From: an uncultured Oscillospiraceae bacterium
GTDB taxonomy: Bacteria; Bacillota; Clostridia; Oscillospirales; Oscillospiraceae
Length of the DNA stretch: 24,342 bases
Direction of reading: 5' to 3'
Assembly: GCA_948766235.1 (NCBI GenBank)
Contig: CAQCFX010000001.1
Location: 54,227-78,568, forward strand
Shown: piece after piece, positions 1 through 7,576 of the stretch
Position numbering within the stretch: the stretch's first letter is position 1
Layout of the letters: every line of letters starts with the position of its first letter
Position numbers and translations under genes: made by a program
Notes under the pieces: generated by a model
Databases searched by the model: none
Seen by the model: the letters and a program-made list of their open reading frames with translations, nothing else
What the model was told of the DNA's origin: nothing

Positions 1-25
1 TTTTGACCATATCTTATTGACGCTC

Positions 26-1765
26 TCACGCCGCCACGACTTGGCCGCGCTTTTTCACAACGAACAGGAAGCCCAGGGTCAGCGCCACGCCCACCGGCAG
101 CGCGATGAGTCCCGGCGCGCCCACATAGGCCAGCACCCCCGCCAGCAGGTAGCAAATCCCCGCAATGACCGCGCAGGATATGGCGTAGGGCAGTTGGGTG
201 GACACATGGTTGACGTGGTCGCACTGGGCCCCCGCGGAGGCCATGATGGTGGTGTCCGAGATGGGGGAGCAGTGGTCGCCGCACACCGCGCCCGCCATAC
301 AGGCGGAGATGCAGATGATGGCCAGGGGGTTGTCCATAGAAAACACGTTCTGGACGATGGGGATGAGGATGCCGAAGGTGCCCCAGGAGGTGCCGGTGGC
401 AAAGGCCAGCAGGCAGCCCACCGCGAAGACGATGACGGGCAGCAGCACCTGGATGCCGGCGGCGGAGCGCACAAAGTCCCGGACAAAGAACTTGGCGCCC
501 AGGGAGTCGGTCATCCCCTTTAGCGACCAGGCGAAGGTGAGAATCATGATGGCGGGCACCATGGCCTTAAAGCCCTCGGGGATGCAGCTCATGATATCCC
601 GGAAGGACATAGAGCGGCGGATGAGGTAGTAAATGATGGCGAACACCAGCCCAAAGGCGGAGCCCAGCATCAGGCCCACGGAGGCATCGGAATCGGAGAA
701 GGCGGTGACAAAATCCGCCCCGGAGAAAAAGCCGCCGGAGTAAATCATGCCGATGACGCAGCTCACCACCAGGACCACGATGGGCAGCACCAAATCCAGC
801 ACGCTGCCCTTGGACTCGTCCATCTCCTCGTCCATCATGGCGTAGGGGTTGGAGCCGGAGAACAAATCGCCGTTGTCCACCGCGTTCTTCTCATACTTGG
901 CCATGGGGCCGAAGTCCGCCTTGAGCACCACCAGCCCCACCATCATCACAATGGTGAGCAGGGCGTAAAAGTTATACGGAATGGCGCGAATGAACAGGTT
1001 CAGCCCCTGCCCGTCCTCGGCAAAGGCGGCCACGGCGGCGGCCCAGGAGGAGATGGGGGCGATGATGCATATCGGGGCAGCGGTGGCGTCGATGAGGTAG
1101 GCCAGCTTGACGCGGGACACCCTGTGCTTGTCGGTGACGGGGCGCATGACGCTGCCCACGGTGAGGCAGTTAAAGTAGTCGTCGATGAAAATCAGGCAGC
1201 CCAGCACAATGCTGGCCAGCTGCGCCCCCACCCGGGACTTGATGTTCTTCTGGGCCCAGCGGCCGAAAGCGGCGGAGCCCCCCGCCTTGTTCATCAGGCA
1301 CACAATGGCCCCCAAAATCACCAGGAAGATGAGAATGCCCACATTATAGGAGTCGGACAGAGAGGCCACAATGCCGTCGTTAAAGGCGTGGGTGACCGTC
1401 CCCTCAAAGCTGAAGTTGGAGTACAGCAGCCCTCCCGCCAAGATGCCGATAAACAGGGAGGAGTACACTTCCTTGGTGATAAGCGCCAGGGCAATGGCAA
1501 TCACCGGGGGCAGCAGAGACCATATGGTGTTGTAAAAATTGCTGGGGGAGCGGATGTACCCCTCCCCTGCGCAGGTCTCGCACAGGTCGACCTCGTTTTC
1601 CTCGGACAGCACCACCCCCGCCGCGCCGCAATCGGGGCACTCAATCATTTTCGTGCCGGTGTCGTCGGTGGGGTCGCTCCCCGCGGCAAAGGCGGTGGTG
1701 GTCAGGGCCAGAACCAGCATCAGCAACAGCGCGATGAAGCTCAGGCGGTTTCGTCTTGTTCTCAT
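26..1765 (-). CDS. NhaC-family transporter, probable lysine importer (LysW type), with N-terminal zinc-ribbon-like segment
   Basis: The 579-residue protein has a long polytopic membrane region (about residues 80-575) typical of the NhaC Na+/H+ antiporter family, including FIDDYFNCL and the GTSWGTFGI and GDHCSPISDT stretches. A lysine riboswitch lies directly upstream, and NhaC-type proteins under that riboswitch have been proposed as lysine transporters (LysW), so lysine uptake is more likely than proton antiport; this is inference. Residues 1-27 look like a cleavable signal peptide ending AFA. They are followed by C43-x2-C46 and C62-x2-C65 with GEG, a DnaJ-like zinc ribbon that would sit outside the membrane. 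That arrangement is unusual for the family. The start is supported by AAAGGAG about 9 bases upstream of ATG. The gene stops at 26, so it is complete. Confidence 0.9.
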   Translation of the reverse strand: MRTRRNRLSFIALLLMLVLALTTTAFAAGSDPTDDTGTKMIECPDCGAAGVVLSEENEVDLCETCAGEGYIRSPSNFYNTIWSLLPPVIAIALALITKEVYSSLFIGILAGGLLYSNFSFEGTVTHAFNDGIVASLSDSYNVGILIFLVILGAIVCLMNKAGGSAAFGRWAQKNIKSRVGAQLASIVLGCLIFIDDYFNCLTVGSVMRPVTDKHRVSRVKLAYLIDATAAPICIIAPISSWAAAVAAFAEDGQGLNLFIRAIPYNFYALLTIVMMVGLVVLKADFGPMAKYEKNAVDNGDLFSGSNPYAMMDEEMDESKGSVLDLVLPIVVLVVSCVIGMIYSGGFFSGADFVTAFSDSDASVGLMLGSAFGLVFAIIYYLIRRSMSFRDIMSCIPEGFKAMVPAIMILTFAWSLKGMTDSLGAKFFVRDFVRSAAGIQVLLPVIVFAVGCLLAFATGTSWGTFGILIPIVQNVFSMDNPLAIICISACMAGAVCGDHCSPISDTTIMASAGAQCDHVNHVSTQLPYAISCAVIAGICYLLAGVLAYVGAPGLIALPVGVALTLGFLFVVKKRGQVVAA

Positions 1766-1803
1766 CGTTCTCTCTCCTTTGTTGTTGCGCTTCGCCCGCT
1801 CAC

Positions 1804-1865
1804 CGCGGCTGCGCGCTTTTTGTTGTCACGCTGCGCCTGTTCCCAACGCGCGGCTGCGCGCTTTT
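1804..1865. repeat. 17-bp direct repeat in the transporter leader
   Basis: CGCGGCTGCGCGCTTTT occurs at 1804-1820 and again at 1849-1865, 45 bp apart. Between them lies an 18-bp string shared with the thrS leader. The region sits between the riboswitch terminator and the start codon of the transporter and is probably part of a GC-rich dispersed repeat. Confidence 0.6.
1822..1839 (+). repeat. dispersed repeat copy 1
   Basis: GTTGTCACGCTGCGCCTG on the plus strand is identical over 18 bp to the minus strand of 9817-9834 in the thrS T-box leader. An 18-bp exact match is unlikely by chance in a window of this size, even allowing for high GC. The flanks resemble each other more loosely (ACGCGCGG against ACGCGG). 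Confidence 0.55.
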
Positions 1866-1869
1866 ACAT

Positions 1870-1898
1870 AAAAAAGGGCGCTCCCCATGGGAGCGCCC
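1870..1898 (-). terminator. intrinsic terminator of the lysine riboswitch expression platform
   Basis: On the minus strand a perfect 10-bp stem, GGGCGCTCCC / GGGAGCGCCC with loop ATG, is followed by six T. Bases 1896-1890 of its 5' arm (GCGCTCC) can instead pair with GGAGCGC at 1943-1937, the 3' strand of the aptamer P1 helix. This gives a mutually exclusive antiterminator, so lysine binding should cause termination. Confidence 0.88.
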
Positions 1899-1932
1899 GA
1901 TATGGACAAATCCCGCCAACCGGCGGCGGACT

Positions 1933-2091
1933 GATAGCGCTCCACGATTCGTGACAGTCCGTAAGATATTCTCCCACGGCCCAGGACGCGGGCCCAGGCA
2001 GGCGCCGCATCCTTCGGCGGGCGTCCCTCTCCCGCGAAACCGGTTGCCTAACCTTTGGTTTCGCGGTACGCATGGCGTCCGCGCCTCTATC
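1933..2091 (-). ncRNA. lysine riboswitch (L-box) aptamer
   Basis: Read on the minus strand, the element starts GATAGAGGCGCG and ends GGAGCGCTATC, so GATAG and CTATC close the P1 helix. In between are L-box hallmarks: GAAACC/GGTTTC in the P2 arm, AGAGGGACGCC, GCCGAAGG, and ACTGTCAC before TGGAGCGCTATC. These match the order of conserved blocks in the Bacillus subtilis lysC riboswitch as I remember it. A terminator follows at 1870-1898 and a consensus promoter precedes it at 2120-2148. It should switch the NhaC-family transporter off when lysine is plentiful. Confidence 0.92.
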
Positions 2092-2119
2092 AAACAATAT
2101 TTACTTGAAATATACAAGG

Positions 2120-2148
2120 ATTGTACTACATTCTTACCAGCTTGTCAA
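2120..2148 (-). promoter_or_regulatory. sigma-A promoter of the lysine riboswitch/transporter unit
   Basis: TTGACA (2148-2143), a 17-bp spacer and TACAAT (2125-2120) on the minus strand lie about 30 bp upstream of the aptamer. The TGA inside TTGACA is the stop codon of tmk. Confidence 0.8.
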
Positions 2149-2801
2149 GGGGCTTCCTTCCCCGCCTGAGAAAAATAGGGGGCCGCCGCCGCCCAGATAC
2201 GCTGCGCAACCTCCTCCTGCGTGCCGCAGCCGTCCACCACGGCCACGTTTTCCACGTCCCGCAGGCGCTCAAAGGCGCGAAAATACAGCTCCCTGGTCTG
2301 GCGCAGCCGGTCCTCCTCATCGAAAATCTCCTGGACCTGGCGGTTTTGGCGGATGCGCCTGAGCGCCTCCTCCACTGGCACGTCCACGAAGATGGTGAGC
2401 GTGGGGCGCAGCAGCCCCGCGCTCACCGAATTGGCCTGAATCACCCAGTCCATATCCATGTCCACACTGTGGTAGGCGTAGGAGGAGAAATAGTACCGGT
2501 CGCTGACCACGGTGACGCCCTGGTCAATCTGCCGGAGCAGCCCGTCCACCCCGTTCACCAGATGGTCGATGCGGTCGGCCGCGTACAGCGCGGCAATCAC
2601 CCGGTTGTCCGCGCTCACCCGGCCCGTGAAAATCTGCCGGATCAGCGAGCCCACCGGCCCGCCGGTGGGCTCCCGGGTGGCCAGACAGCGCACCCCCAGC
2701 CCCTCCAGGCGGGCTGTCAGCGGACCAATCTGGCTGGTCTTGCCTGAGCCGTCGATGCCCTCCAGCACAATAAATTTTCCCTGTTCCGCTCCTCTTTCCA
2801 T
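2145..2801 (-). CDS. tmk: thymidylate kinase (dTMP kinase)
   Basis: This 218-residue cytoplasmic enzyme phosphorylates dTMP to dTDP for DNA synthesis. It shows the P-loop in VLEGIDGSGKTSQ near the N-terminus, the REPTGGPVGSLIR stretch, the DRYYFSSYAYH motif around the DRY site, and an Arg-rich LID region (RRIRQNRQVQ). Length fits the family (about 205-220). I chose the ATG at 2801, one base after the stop of the upstream membrane-protein gene; a TTG at 2810 would overlap that gene. The tight spacing implies cotranscription with it. No terminator of its own is visible, because its stop codon lies within the next promoter. Confidence 0.95.
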   Translation of the reverse strand: MERGAEQGKFIVLEGIDGSGKTSQIGPLTARLEGLGVRCLATREPTGGPVGSLIRQIFTGRVSADNRVIAALYAADRIDHLVNGVDGLLRQIDQGVTVVSDRYYFSSYAYHSVDMDMDWVIQANSVSAGLLRPTLTIFVDVPVEEALRRIRQNRQVQEIFDEEDRLRQTRELYFRAFERLRDVENVAVVDGCGTQEEVAQRIWAAAAPYFSQAGKEAP

Positions 2802-2802
2802 G

Positions 2803-3354
2803 TTACGCAAGGGCCTTGCTGCTGCTGTACAGGAACATCAGGTAAAGGACATAGCCCACCAGCTGGGCGATGGCCGCCACGATAGACACCAGTCCCGCCA
2901 CAATATTCACAATGGGAATTACGCCCAGCACACTGCACGCCAGGCTCACCACCGTGCACACCACGTAGAGCTTAATCACCGTGGACCCCCGCTGGGACAA
3001 GGCCTCATTGCCCACGGAGTGGAGCAGGTTGGAGGTGGTGGTGCACACCTGAATCACCGCCAGCAGGCTCAGTATCGTGGCCACAACGCTCAGCAGGCTG
3101 GTGAGGATGCCCGGCTCCAAAAACCCGGCAATCAGGTTCACCACCACGCTGATGGCAATAAACATCAGCGCCGTGCGGTAGCTCTCATCGTCGCCACTGG
3201 CCTTGTAGAGACCCAAGATCTCCACCACGCCCCCCGCGATCACAATCAGAGAGCCCACCAGGGGAACCCAGATGAGCAGCACGCCCACAATGGCCAGAAT
3301 CTGGCCGATAAACATCAGCTTCAGGCCGCTGGCCGCATTGGGATATTGATACAT
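2803..3354 (-). CDS. hypothetical membrane protein, about five transmembrane helices
   Basis: The 183-residue protein is almost entirely hydrophobic, with roughly five predicted helices (residues about 10-27, 32-50, 62-80, 86-105 and 128-175, the last possibly two helices) and short polar loops such as YKASGDDESYR and HSVGNEALSQRGS. I do not recognise a named family. A strong ribosome binding site (GAGGAGG) precedes the ATG. It overlaps or abuts tmk, so the two are probably cotranscribed, but the sequence suggests no link to thymidylate metabolism. Confidence 0.8.
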   Translation of the reverse strand: MYQYPNAASGLKLMFIGQILAIVGVLLIWVPLVGSLIVIAGGVVEILGLYKASGDDESYRTALMFIAISVVVNLIAGFLEPGILTSLLSVVATILSLLAVIQVCTTTSNLLHSVGNEALSQRGSTVIKLYVVCTVVSLACSVLGVIPIVNIVAGLVSIVAAIAQLVGYVLYLMFLYSSSKALA

Positions 3355-3423
3355 GACAATTTCCTCCTCACTTCTTGTTAATGGTTGATATATCCTTACG
3401 CGTCCGAAGACGATAGGACCGTT

Positions 3424-4263
3424 TTATCTTGCTTCCAGCATATGCACGTTCACGTGGGGATAGGTCATCTCGATTCCCGCGGCGTCAAAGGCGGCCTTGA
3501 AGCCCTCCAGCAGGTCGTAGTACACCGTCCAGTAGTCGGCATTGGCGCACCACACCCGCACCACGTACTCAATGGCGCTGTCCCCATAGCGCTCCACCCG
3601 AATCACAGGCTCCGGGTCGGATAGGGTGAGGGGATGGGCCTTTACCGCCCCGGTCAGCGCCCCCTTTACCGTATCCAGCGGCGCGTCATAGCCGGCGGAC
3701 ACCTTCAGCTCCACCCGGCGGGTGGGCTGGGCGGAGAAATTGATGATGTTGGCGGACACGATGGTGCTGTTGGGCAGCTGCACCAGCTTGTTGTCCGGGG
3801 TGGTGAGCTTGGTGTAAAACATTCCAATCTCGTCCACTGTGCCCGAGCAGCCCCCCGCCTCCACAAAGTCCCCCACCGAAAAGGGGTGGGAGGCCAGCAG
3901 CTGCATTCCCCCCGCCACATTGGACAGAAAGTTTTGCAGCGCCAGGGAAAAGGCCAGCCCCACCACCGACAGCACCGCCACCAGGGAGGTGACTTCGATG
4001 CCCAGGCAGCCCAGCACAATAATCACCGCCACCGACCACAGCCCGCCTTTGAGCAGGCCCCGCAGCAGCTTTTGCAGCGGCGCGTCCAGCCGGGAGCGGC
4101 CCAGGGCCCGGTCCAGCACCCGCAGCAGCACCTTCACCACCACCACGCTCGCCGCCGCCACCAGCACCGCGCTGAACACCCTGCTGGCGGTGATGTTTCG
4201 GAGATTGTCCCACAGGCTCTCCGCGGCCTCCTCCGGCAGAACACCCGTGAGTATCAACGGCAT
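3424..4263 (-). CDS. small-conductance mechanosensitive channel, MscS family
   Basis: The 279-residue protein has an N-terminal part with about three transmembrane helices (residues about 28-50, 68-90 and 95-115). The MscS core follows: the pore helix and beta domain GLAFSLALQNFLSNVAGG, then FSVGDFVEAGG, GTVDEIGMFYTKL and LPNSTIVSANIINFS. The family forms homoheptameric channels that release osmolytes on hypo-osmotic shock. Length is typical of E. coli MscS (286 residues). The start is preceded by AAGAAGGTGG. A plausible promoter of its own lies in the gap to mtaB. Confidence 0.93.
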   Translation of the reverse strand: MPLILTGVLPEEAAESLWDNLRNITASRVFSAVLVAAASVVVVKVLLRVLDRALGRSRLDAPLQKLLRGLLKGGLWSVAVIIVLGCLGIEVTSLVAVLSVVGLAFSLALQNFLSNVAGGMQLLASHPFSVGDFVEAGGCSGTVDEIGMFYTKLTTPDNKLVQLPNSTIVSANIINFSAQPTRRVELKVSAGYDAPLDTVKGALTGAVKAHPLTLSDPEPVIRVERYGDSAIEYVVRVWCANADYWTVYYDLLEGFKAAFDAAGIEMTYPHVNVHMLEAR

Positions 4264-4293
4264 GGACCCACCTTCTTTCTCTCTTTATGTCAT

Positions 4294-4322
4294 ATTCTAC
4301 CACGATTGCGCCCTGTGCGCAA
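4294..4322 (-). promoter_or_regulatory. candidate sigma-A promoter for the mscS gene
   Basis: On the minus strand TTGCGC (4322-4317) and TAGAAT (4299-4294) are separated by 17 bp, about 30 bp upstream of the MscS-family start codon. Confidence 0.45.
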
Positions 4323-4325
4323 GGA

Positions 4326-5627
4326 CTATTCGCCCTCTCTCACCAGGGCGCCCACCAGGGCGTCCCCCGCCGCGCCGGTGACAGACACCCGCGCCAGGCG
4401 GTTGTGCAGGTTTTCCCCCGCCGCGCGCACCAAAGCGTAGTTGGGGGTGTGCCCCTGCCAGAGGCCGCCCTTCTCCTCCTCAAACAGCACCTCCACCGTC
4501 CGCCCCACCTGGCTTTCCAGCCACCGGCGCTCCAGCCGCTCCCCCAGGGCGATGGCCCGGCGGGCCCGGGCCTCCTTCTCCTCCCTGCTCACCTGCCCCG
4601 GCATGGACGCGGCGGGAGTGCCGGGACGGACGGAGTAGGGAAACACGTGCATGGCGGTAAAGGCGCAGCGCTCCACAAAGGCCAGCGTCCGGCCAAACTC
4701 CTCCTCCGTCTCCCCGGGAAAGCCGGTAATCAGGTCGGTGGTGATTCCGGGGTCCGAAAAGTGCTCTCGCAGCAGCTCCACGCTGCGCCAATACCGGGCG
4801 GTATCATACTTTCGGTTCATCCGCTTCAGGGTGGCGTCGCACCCCGACTGGAGGGAGAGGTGAAAGTGGGGGCACAGGCTGGGCAGGGCGGCGCACCGGC
4901 GGCAGAACTCCTCCGTCACCGTTCTGGGCTCCAGAGAGCCCAGGCGCACCCGCAGCCCCGGCGCGGCGGCGCACACGCCCTCAATCAAATCCGCCAGCGT
5001 CTCCCCCGTCTTCAAATCCCGCCCCCAGGAGGATATCTCAATGCCGGTGAGCACCACCTCCTGGCAGCCCTCCCGGGCCAGACGGCCGGCCTGCTCCGCC
5101 GCCTCCGCCAGCGGCAGAGAGCGCACCGGCCCCCGGGCATAGGGAATGATGCAGTAGGAACAGAAATTGACGCAGCCGTCCTCCACCTTCAGCATGGCCC
5201 GGGTGCGCCCCTGCCCGCTTCCGGCGGGGAGGCGCTCGAACTCCCGGCGCTCCAGGGCCTGGTCCACCGCCACCACCTGCTGCGTCCTGTGCCGGAACAG
5301 CTCCTCCAGCCGGTTTAGAAAGTCCATCCGCCCCGCCGAGCCGGACACCAGGTCCACCCCCAGCTTGGCCACCGCCTCCGGCTCGGTCTGGGCATAGCAG
5401 CCGCACGCCGCCACCACCGCCTCCGGCCCGTTCTTCCGGGCCCGGCGGATGATGTTGCGGCACTTTTTGTCGCTCACGGCGGTGACGGTGCAGGTGTTCA
5501 CGATATAGGCGTCCGCCGGGCTGTCAAAGTCCGTGAGCGTATGGCCCCGGCCCAGCAGCTCCCGCTCCATGGCCTGGGTCTCCACCTGGTTCACCTTGCA
5601 GCCCAGGGTATAAATGGCGATTTTCAT
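4326..5627 (-). CDS. mtaB: tRNA (N6-threonylcarbamoyladenosine37-C2)-methylthiotransferase MtaB
   Basis: This 433-residue radical-SAM enzyme adds a methylthio group to t6A37 of tRNAs decoding ANN codons. It has the MTTase N-terminal domain (YTLGCKVNQVETQ with C10; NTCTVT with C46; GCYAQ with C77). The radical-SAM CxxxCxxC follows (C152, C156, C159 in GCVNFCSYCIIPYARG), then a C-terminal TRAM-like region from about residue 370. The KVNQ signature and length separate it from MiaB and RimO. The ribosome binding site GGAGG lies 6-7 bases before ATG. It is downstream of the CBS-domain gene with an 82-bp gap containing a hairpin. Confidence 0.95.
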   Translation of the reverse strand: MKIAIYTLGCKVNQVETQAMERELLGRGHTLTDFDSPADAYIVNTCTVTAVSDKKCRNIIRRARKNGPEAVVAACGCYAQTEPEAVAKLGVDLVSGSAGRMDFLNRLEELFRHRTQQVVAVDQALERREFERLPAGSGQGRTRAMLKVEDGCVNFCSYCIIPYARGPVRSLPLAEAAEQAGRLAREGCQEVVLTGIEISSWGRDLKTGETLADLIEGVCAAAPGLRVRLGSLEPRTVTEEFCRRCAALPSLCPHFHLSLQSGCDATLKRMNRKYDTARYWRSVELLREHFSDPGITTDLITGFPGETEEEFGRTLAFVERCAFTAMHVFPYSVRPGTPAASMPGQVSREEKEARARRAIALGERLERRWLESQVGRTVEVLFEEEKGGLWQGHTPNYALVRAAGENLHNRLARVSVTGAAGDALVGALVREGE

Positions 5628-5649
5628 CCGCCGTCCTCCTTCAAAGATT

Positions 5650-5683
5650 CAGCGCGGCCGTCCAGAGCCGGGCGGCCGCGCTG
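5650..5683. repeat. inverted repeat (hairpin) between the CBS-protein gene and mtaB
   Basis: Two perfect 11-bp arms, CAGCGCGGCCG (5650-5660) and CGGCCGCGCTG (5673-5683), flank a 12-nt loop. On the minus strand it is followed by AATCTTTG rather than a T-run, so it is at best a weak terminator. It may be an mRNA-processing or stabilising hairpin. Confidence 0.6.
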
Positions 5684-5709
5684 TATATGGTGCGTTGATT
5701 TGGGGCCGC

Positions 5710-6978
5710 TCAATCCTCCGGCTTCTCCCCGGCGGCCTCCTCCGGCAGTACCTCCACCCGGATTTCCAGCACCCGGTGGTGCTCGGCGCGGGTGACGGTC
5801 ACGTCCAGATTCTCCCAGGTAAAGTGGTCCCCCGGCTCGGGCACCCGGCCCAGCTGCTCCAGCACCCAGCCGGACACCGTGGCCGCGTCGCACTCTCCCG
5901 TGACCTGAAACAGGTCGTATAAATCGTCCAAATCGGCCGAGCAGGCGATGAGATAGCTGCCGTCGTTCTGCTTGCGGAACTGCTCCACCACCTCATCGTG
6001 CTCGTCCCAAATCTCGCCCACCAGCTCCTCCACAATGTCCTCCATGGTGAGGATGCCCTCAGTGCCGCCGTACTCGTCCACCACCACCGCCATCTGGGTT
6101 TTGGTGCGCTGGAACTGGCGCATCAGGTCGTCAATTTTGGTGCCCGCCGTGATGTGCAGCACCGGCCGCACCAGGGGGGACAGCTCGCTTCGATTGTGGT
6201 AGCGAGCGGAAAACAGGTCCTTTTGGTGAATGACCCCCACCACGTCGTCAATGCTCTCGTGGTAGACGGGCAGGCGGGAGTAGCCCTCGGCGGCGAACAC
6301 CTCGGCCACGTCGCTCAGGGAGGAGACATCCTCCACCGCCACCACGTCCACCCGGGGGGTGAGAATGTCCCCCGCCTCCAGATTGTCAAAACGGATGGCG
6401 GAGCGGATGAGCTGGCTCTCCTCCCGGTCCAGGCCGCCCTGGTCCTCCGCCTCGGTCACCATGGTGACCAGCTCCTCGTCGGTGATGGCGTCGTCGCTCT
6501 CCTTGTGGAACAGCTTTGTCAGCAGCTTCTTCCACAGGCCGAACAAAAAGTTCAGCGGAGTGAGCACCGCCATGAGCAGCCGCAGCAGAGGGGCGGAGAA
6601 CATGGCGAACGCCTCCGGGGATTCCTTGGCCAGGCTCTTGGGCGAAATCTCGCCGAAAATGAGCACCACCACAGTGAGCACGATGGTGGACACCGCCGGG
6701 CCGTTCTCCTTGCCCACCAAAGCGATGAACAGCAGGGTGGACAGGGTGGCGGCCACATTGTTCACGATGTTGTTGCCGATGAGGATGGTGGACAAAAGCT
6801 TGTCGTAATCCTCCGCCAGAGCCAGGGTTTTTTCCGCCTTTTTGTCGCCGTTTTCGGCCCGGCTTTTCAGACGGATGCGGTTGAGCGAGGTGAAGGCCGT
6901 CTCGGTGGCGGAAAAGTAGCCGGACATAACCACCATCAGCAGAAGCACGGCCAGCAGTATCATACTATCTGGGTCCAT
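5710..6978 (-). CDS. CNNM/CorC-type (HlyC) transporter-associated protein with CBS pair
   Basis: The 422-residue protein has an N-terminal DUF21/CNNM membrane domain (residues about 1-190, with GYFSATETAFTSLNRIR and the NIVNNVAAT stretch). A CBS-domain pair follows (about 205-335; ILTPRVDVVAV, YSRLPVYHESIDDVVGVIHQKDL, MAVVVDEYGGTEGILTMEDIVEELVGEI), then a CorC_HlyC domain (about 345-410). Members are linked to Mg2+ and divalent-cation homeostasis; the older name is hemolysin C-like. The substrate cannot be told from sequence. The ribosome binding site is weak (GGGAG about 13 bases upstream), and the start could instead be the ATG five codons later. Confidence 0.92.
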   Translation of the reverse strand: MDPDSMILLAVLLLMVVMSGYFSATETAFTSLNRIRLKSRAENGDKKAEKTLALAEDYDKLLSTILIGNNIVNNVAATLSTLLFIALVGKENGPAVSTIVLTVVVLIFGEISPKSLAKESPEAFAMFSAPLLRLLMAVLTPLNFLFGLWKKLLTKLFHKESDDAITDEELVTMVTEAEDQGGLDREESQLIRSAIRFDNLEAGDILTPRVDVVAVEDVSSLSDVAEVFAAEGYSRLPVYHESIDDVVGVIHQKDLFSARYHNRSELSPLVRPVLHITAGTKIDDLMRQFQRTKTQMAVVVDEYGGTEGILTMEDIVEELVGEIWDEHDEVVEQFRKQNDGSYLIACSADLDDLYDLFQVTGECDAATVSGWVLEQLGRVPEPGDHFTWENLDVTVTRAEHHRVLEIRVEVLPEEAAGEKPED

Positions 6979-7039
6979 TTGGACAAATCAACTCCCAAAA
7001 TAAGTAAAGATTTACCCCCATGGGGAGGTATTGCAACAA

Positions 7040-7068
7040 TTTATACCATACTTTATCAAAAAAAGCAA
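7040..7068 (-). promoter_or_regulatory. candidate promoter for the CBS-domain gene
   Basis: On the minus strand TTGCTT (7068-7063) and TATAAA (7045-7040) are 17 bp apart. The -35 box overlaps the 3' arm and T-run of the upstream terminator. Confidence 0.4.
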
Positions 7069-7089
7069 GGGGCAAACGTTCCCTTGCTT
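7056..7089 (-). terminator. intrinsic terminator of the small Cys-rich membrane-protein gene
   Basis: On the minus strand AAGCAAGGG pairs with CCCTTGCTT around a 9-nt loop, and the stem runs into seven consecutive T (7064-7058). It ends transcription of the gene at 7156-7461. Confidence 0.8.
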
Positions 7090-7155
7090 GTTGTTTCGCC
7101 CCGATATACAGTTCTTCGGTGTTCCGCCGGGTCCGGATTTAGCGCGTTCGGACTT

Positions 7156-7461
7156 TCATTTCGGCCCCGCGGCCTTTTCTTCCTCCCATATTTTATCAAA
7201 GATTTCTTTCGCCGTGTCCGGTAAAATCCTGCGGCAGTAGGAATACTGCTTATACTCCGCGCTCTGTCTGGCCCTATTGCAGTCGTGGTGATACGCGCAG
7301 ATGACACAGGCCGCTCCCGGTTTTTCCCCGGTGCCGCTGTATCTGCACAGCTTCCAGATATGGTACTGCTTCATACGCCTTACGGCAAACAGCGCCACCC
7401 AGCCTAAAATGTCAGCGGCCACGAAGACGAGCAACAGCAGATTCAACAAGTCCGACTCCAT
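7156..7461 (-). CDS. small membrane-anchored Cys-rich protein, unknown function
   Basis: I take the start at the ATG at 7461, which follows GGGGGAG, giving 101 residues. An ATG 33 bases further upstream lacks a ribosome binding site and would lie inside the palindrome. The protein has one N-terminal transmembrane helix (residues about 5-26) followed by a basic stretch (RRMKQYH), so the rest is probably cytoplasmic. The soluble part has five cysteines (C39, C53, C56, C62 and C77; C-x2-C-x5-C at its centre), suggesting a small metal site, and then a charged C-terminus. No family recognised. It is transcribed divergently from an XRE-type regulator, which may control it, and has its own terminator. 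Confidence 0.6.
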   Translation of the reverse strand: MESDLLNLLLLVFVAADILGWVALFAVRRMKQYHIWKLCRYSGTGEKPGAACVICAYHHDCNRARQSAEYKQYSYCRRILPDTAKEIFDKIWEEEKAAGPK

Positions 7462-7489
7462 GAATGGTCTCCCCCTTAAAATTTTTGTG

Positions 7490-7507
7490 TGCACCTATAT
7501 AAGTGCA
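7490..7507. promoter_or_regulatory. candidate operator palindrome between divergent genes
   Basis: TGCAC (7490-7494) and GTGCA (7503-7507) form an inverted repeat with an 8-bp AT-rich spacer, in the 115-bp gap between the small membrane-protein gene and the XRE gene. It overlaps -10-like sequences for the leftward gene (for example TACTAT 17 bp after TTGATT on the minus strand). This is the layout expected of an autoregulating repressor, but binding is inference. Confidence 0.4.
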
Positions 7508-7576
7508 ATAGTAGCACATCAATCGTGTAAAATCAAGAAAAATTTGTGCGAATATGGGTGCAAAGGTGGTGACGGC

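Noticed and set aside
1124..1954. Long plus-strand open frame antisense to the NhaC-family gene, plus further long antisense frames over thrS, serC and the GTPases
   Set aside because: They mirror high-GC codons of the real gene, have His/Gln/Gly-rich nonsense composition, and lack ribosome binding sites and family motifs.
1800..2117. Minus-strand open frames across the lysine riboswitch
   Set aside because: The region is explained by the aptamer, terminator and leader repeats; the translated sequence has no domain character.
5650..5683. Hairpin as an intrinsic terminator after the CBS-domain gene
   Set aside because: The loop is 12 nt and no T-run follows on either strand, so I list it only as an inverted repeat.
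7301..7576. N-terminal extension of the XRE regulator back to an upstream ATG
   Set aside because: The extension crosses the divergent small gene and the AT-rich promoter region; the GTG at 7577 has a ribosome binding site and begins the HTH domain cleanly.
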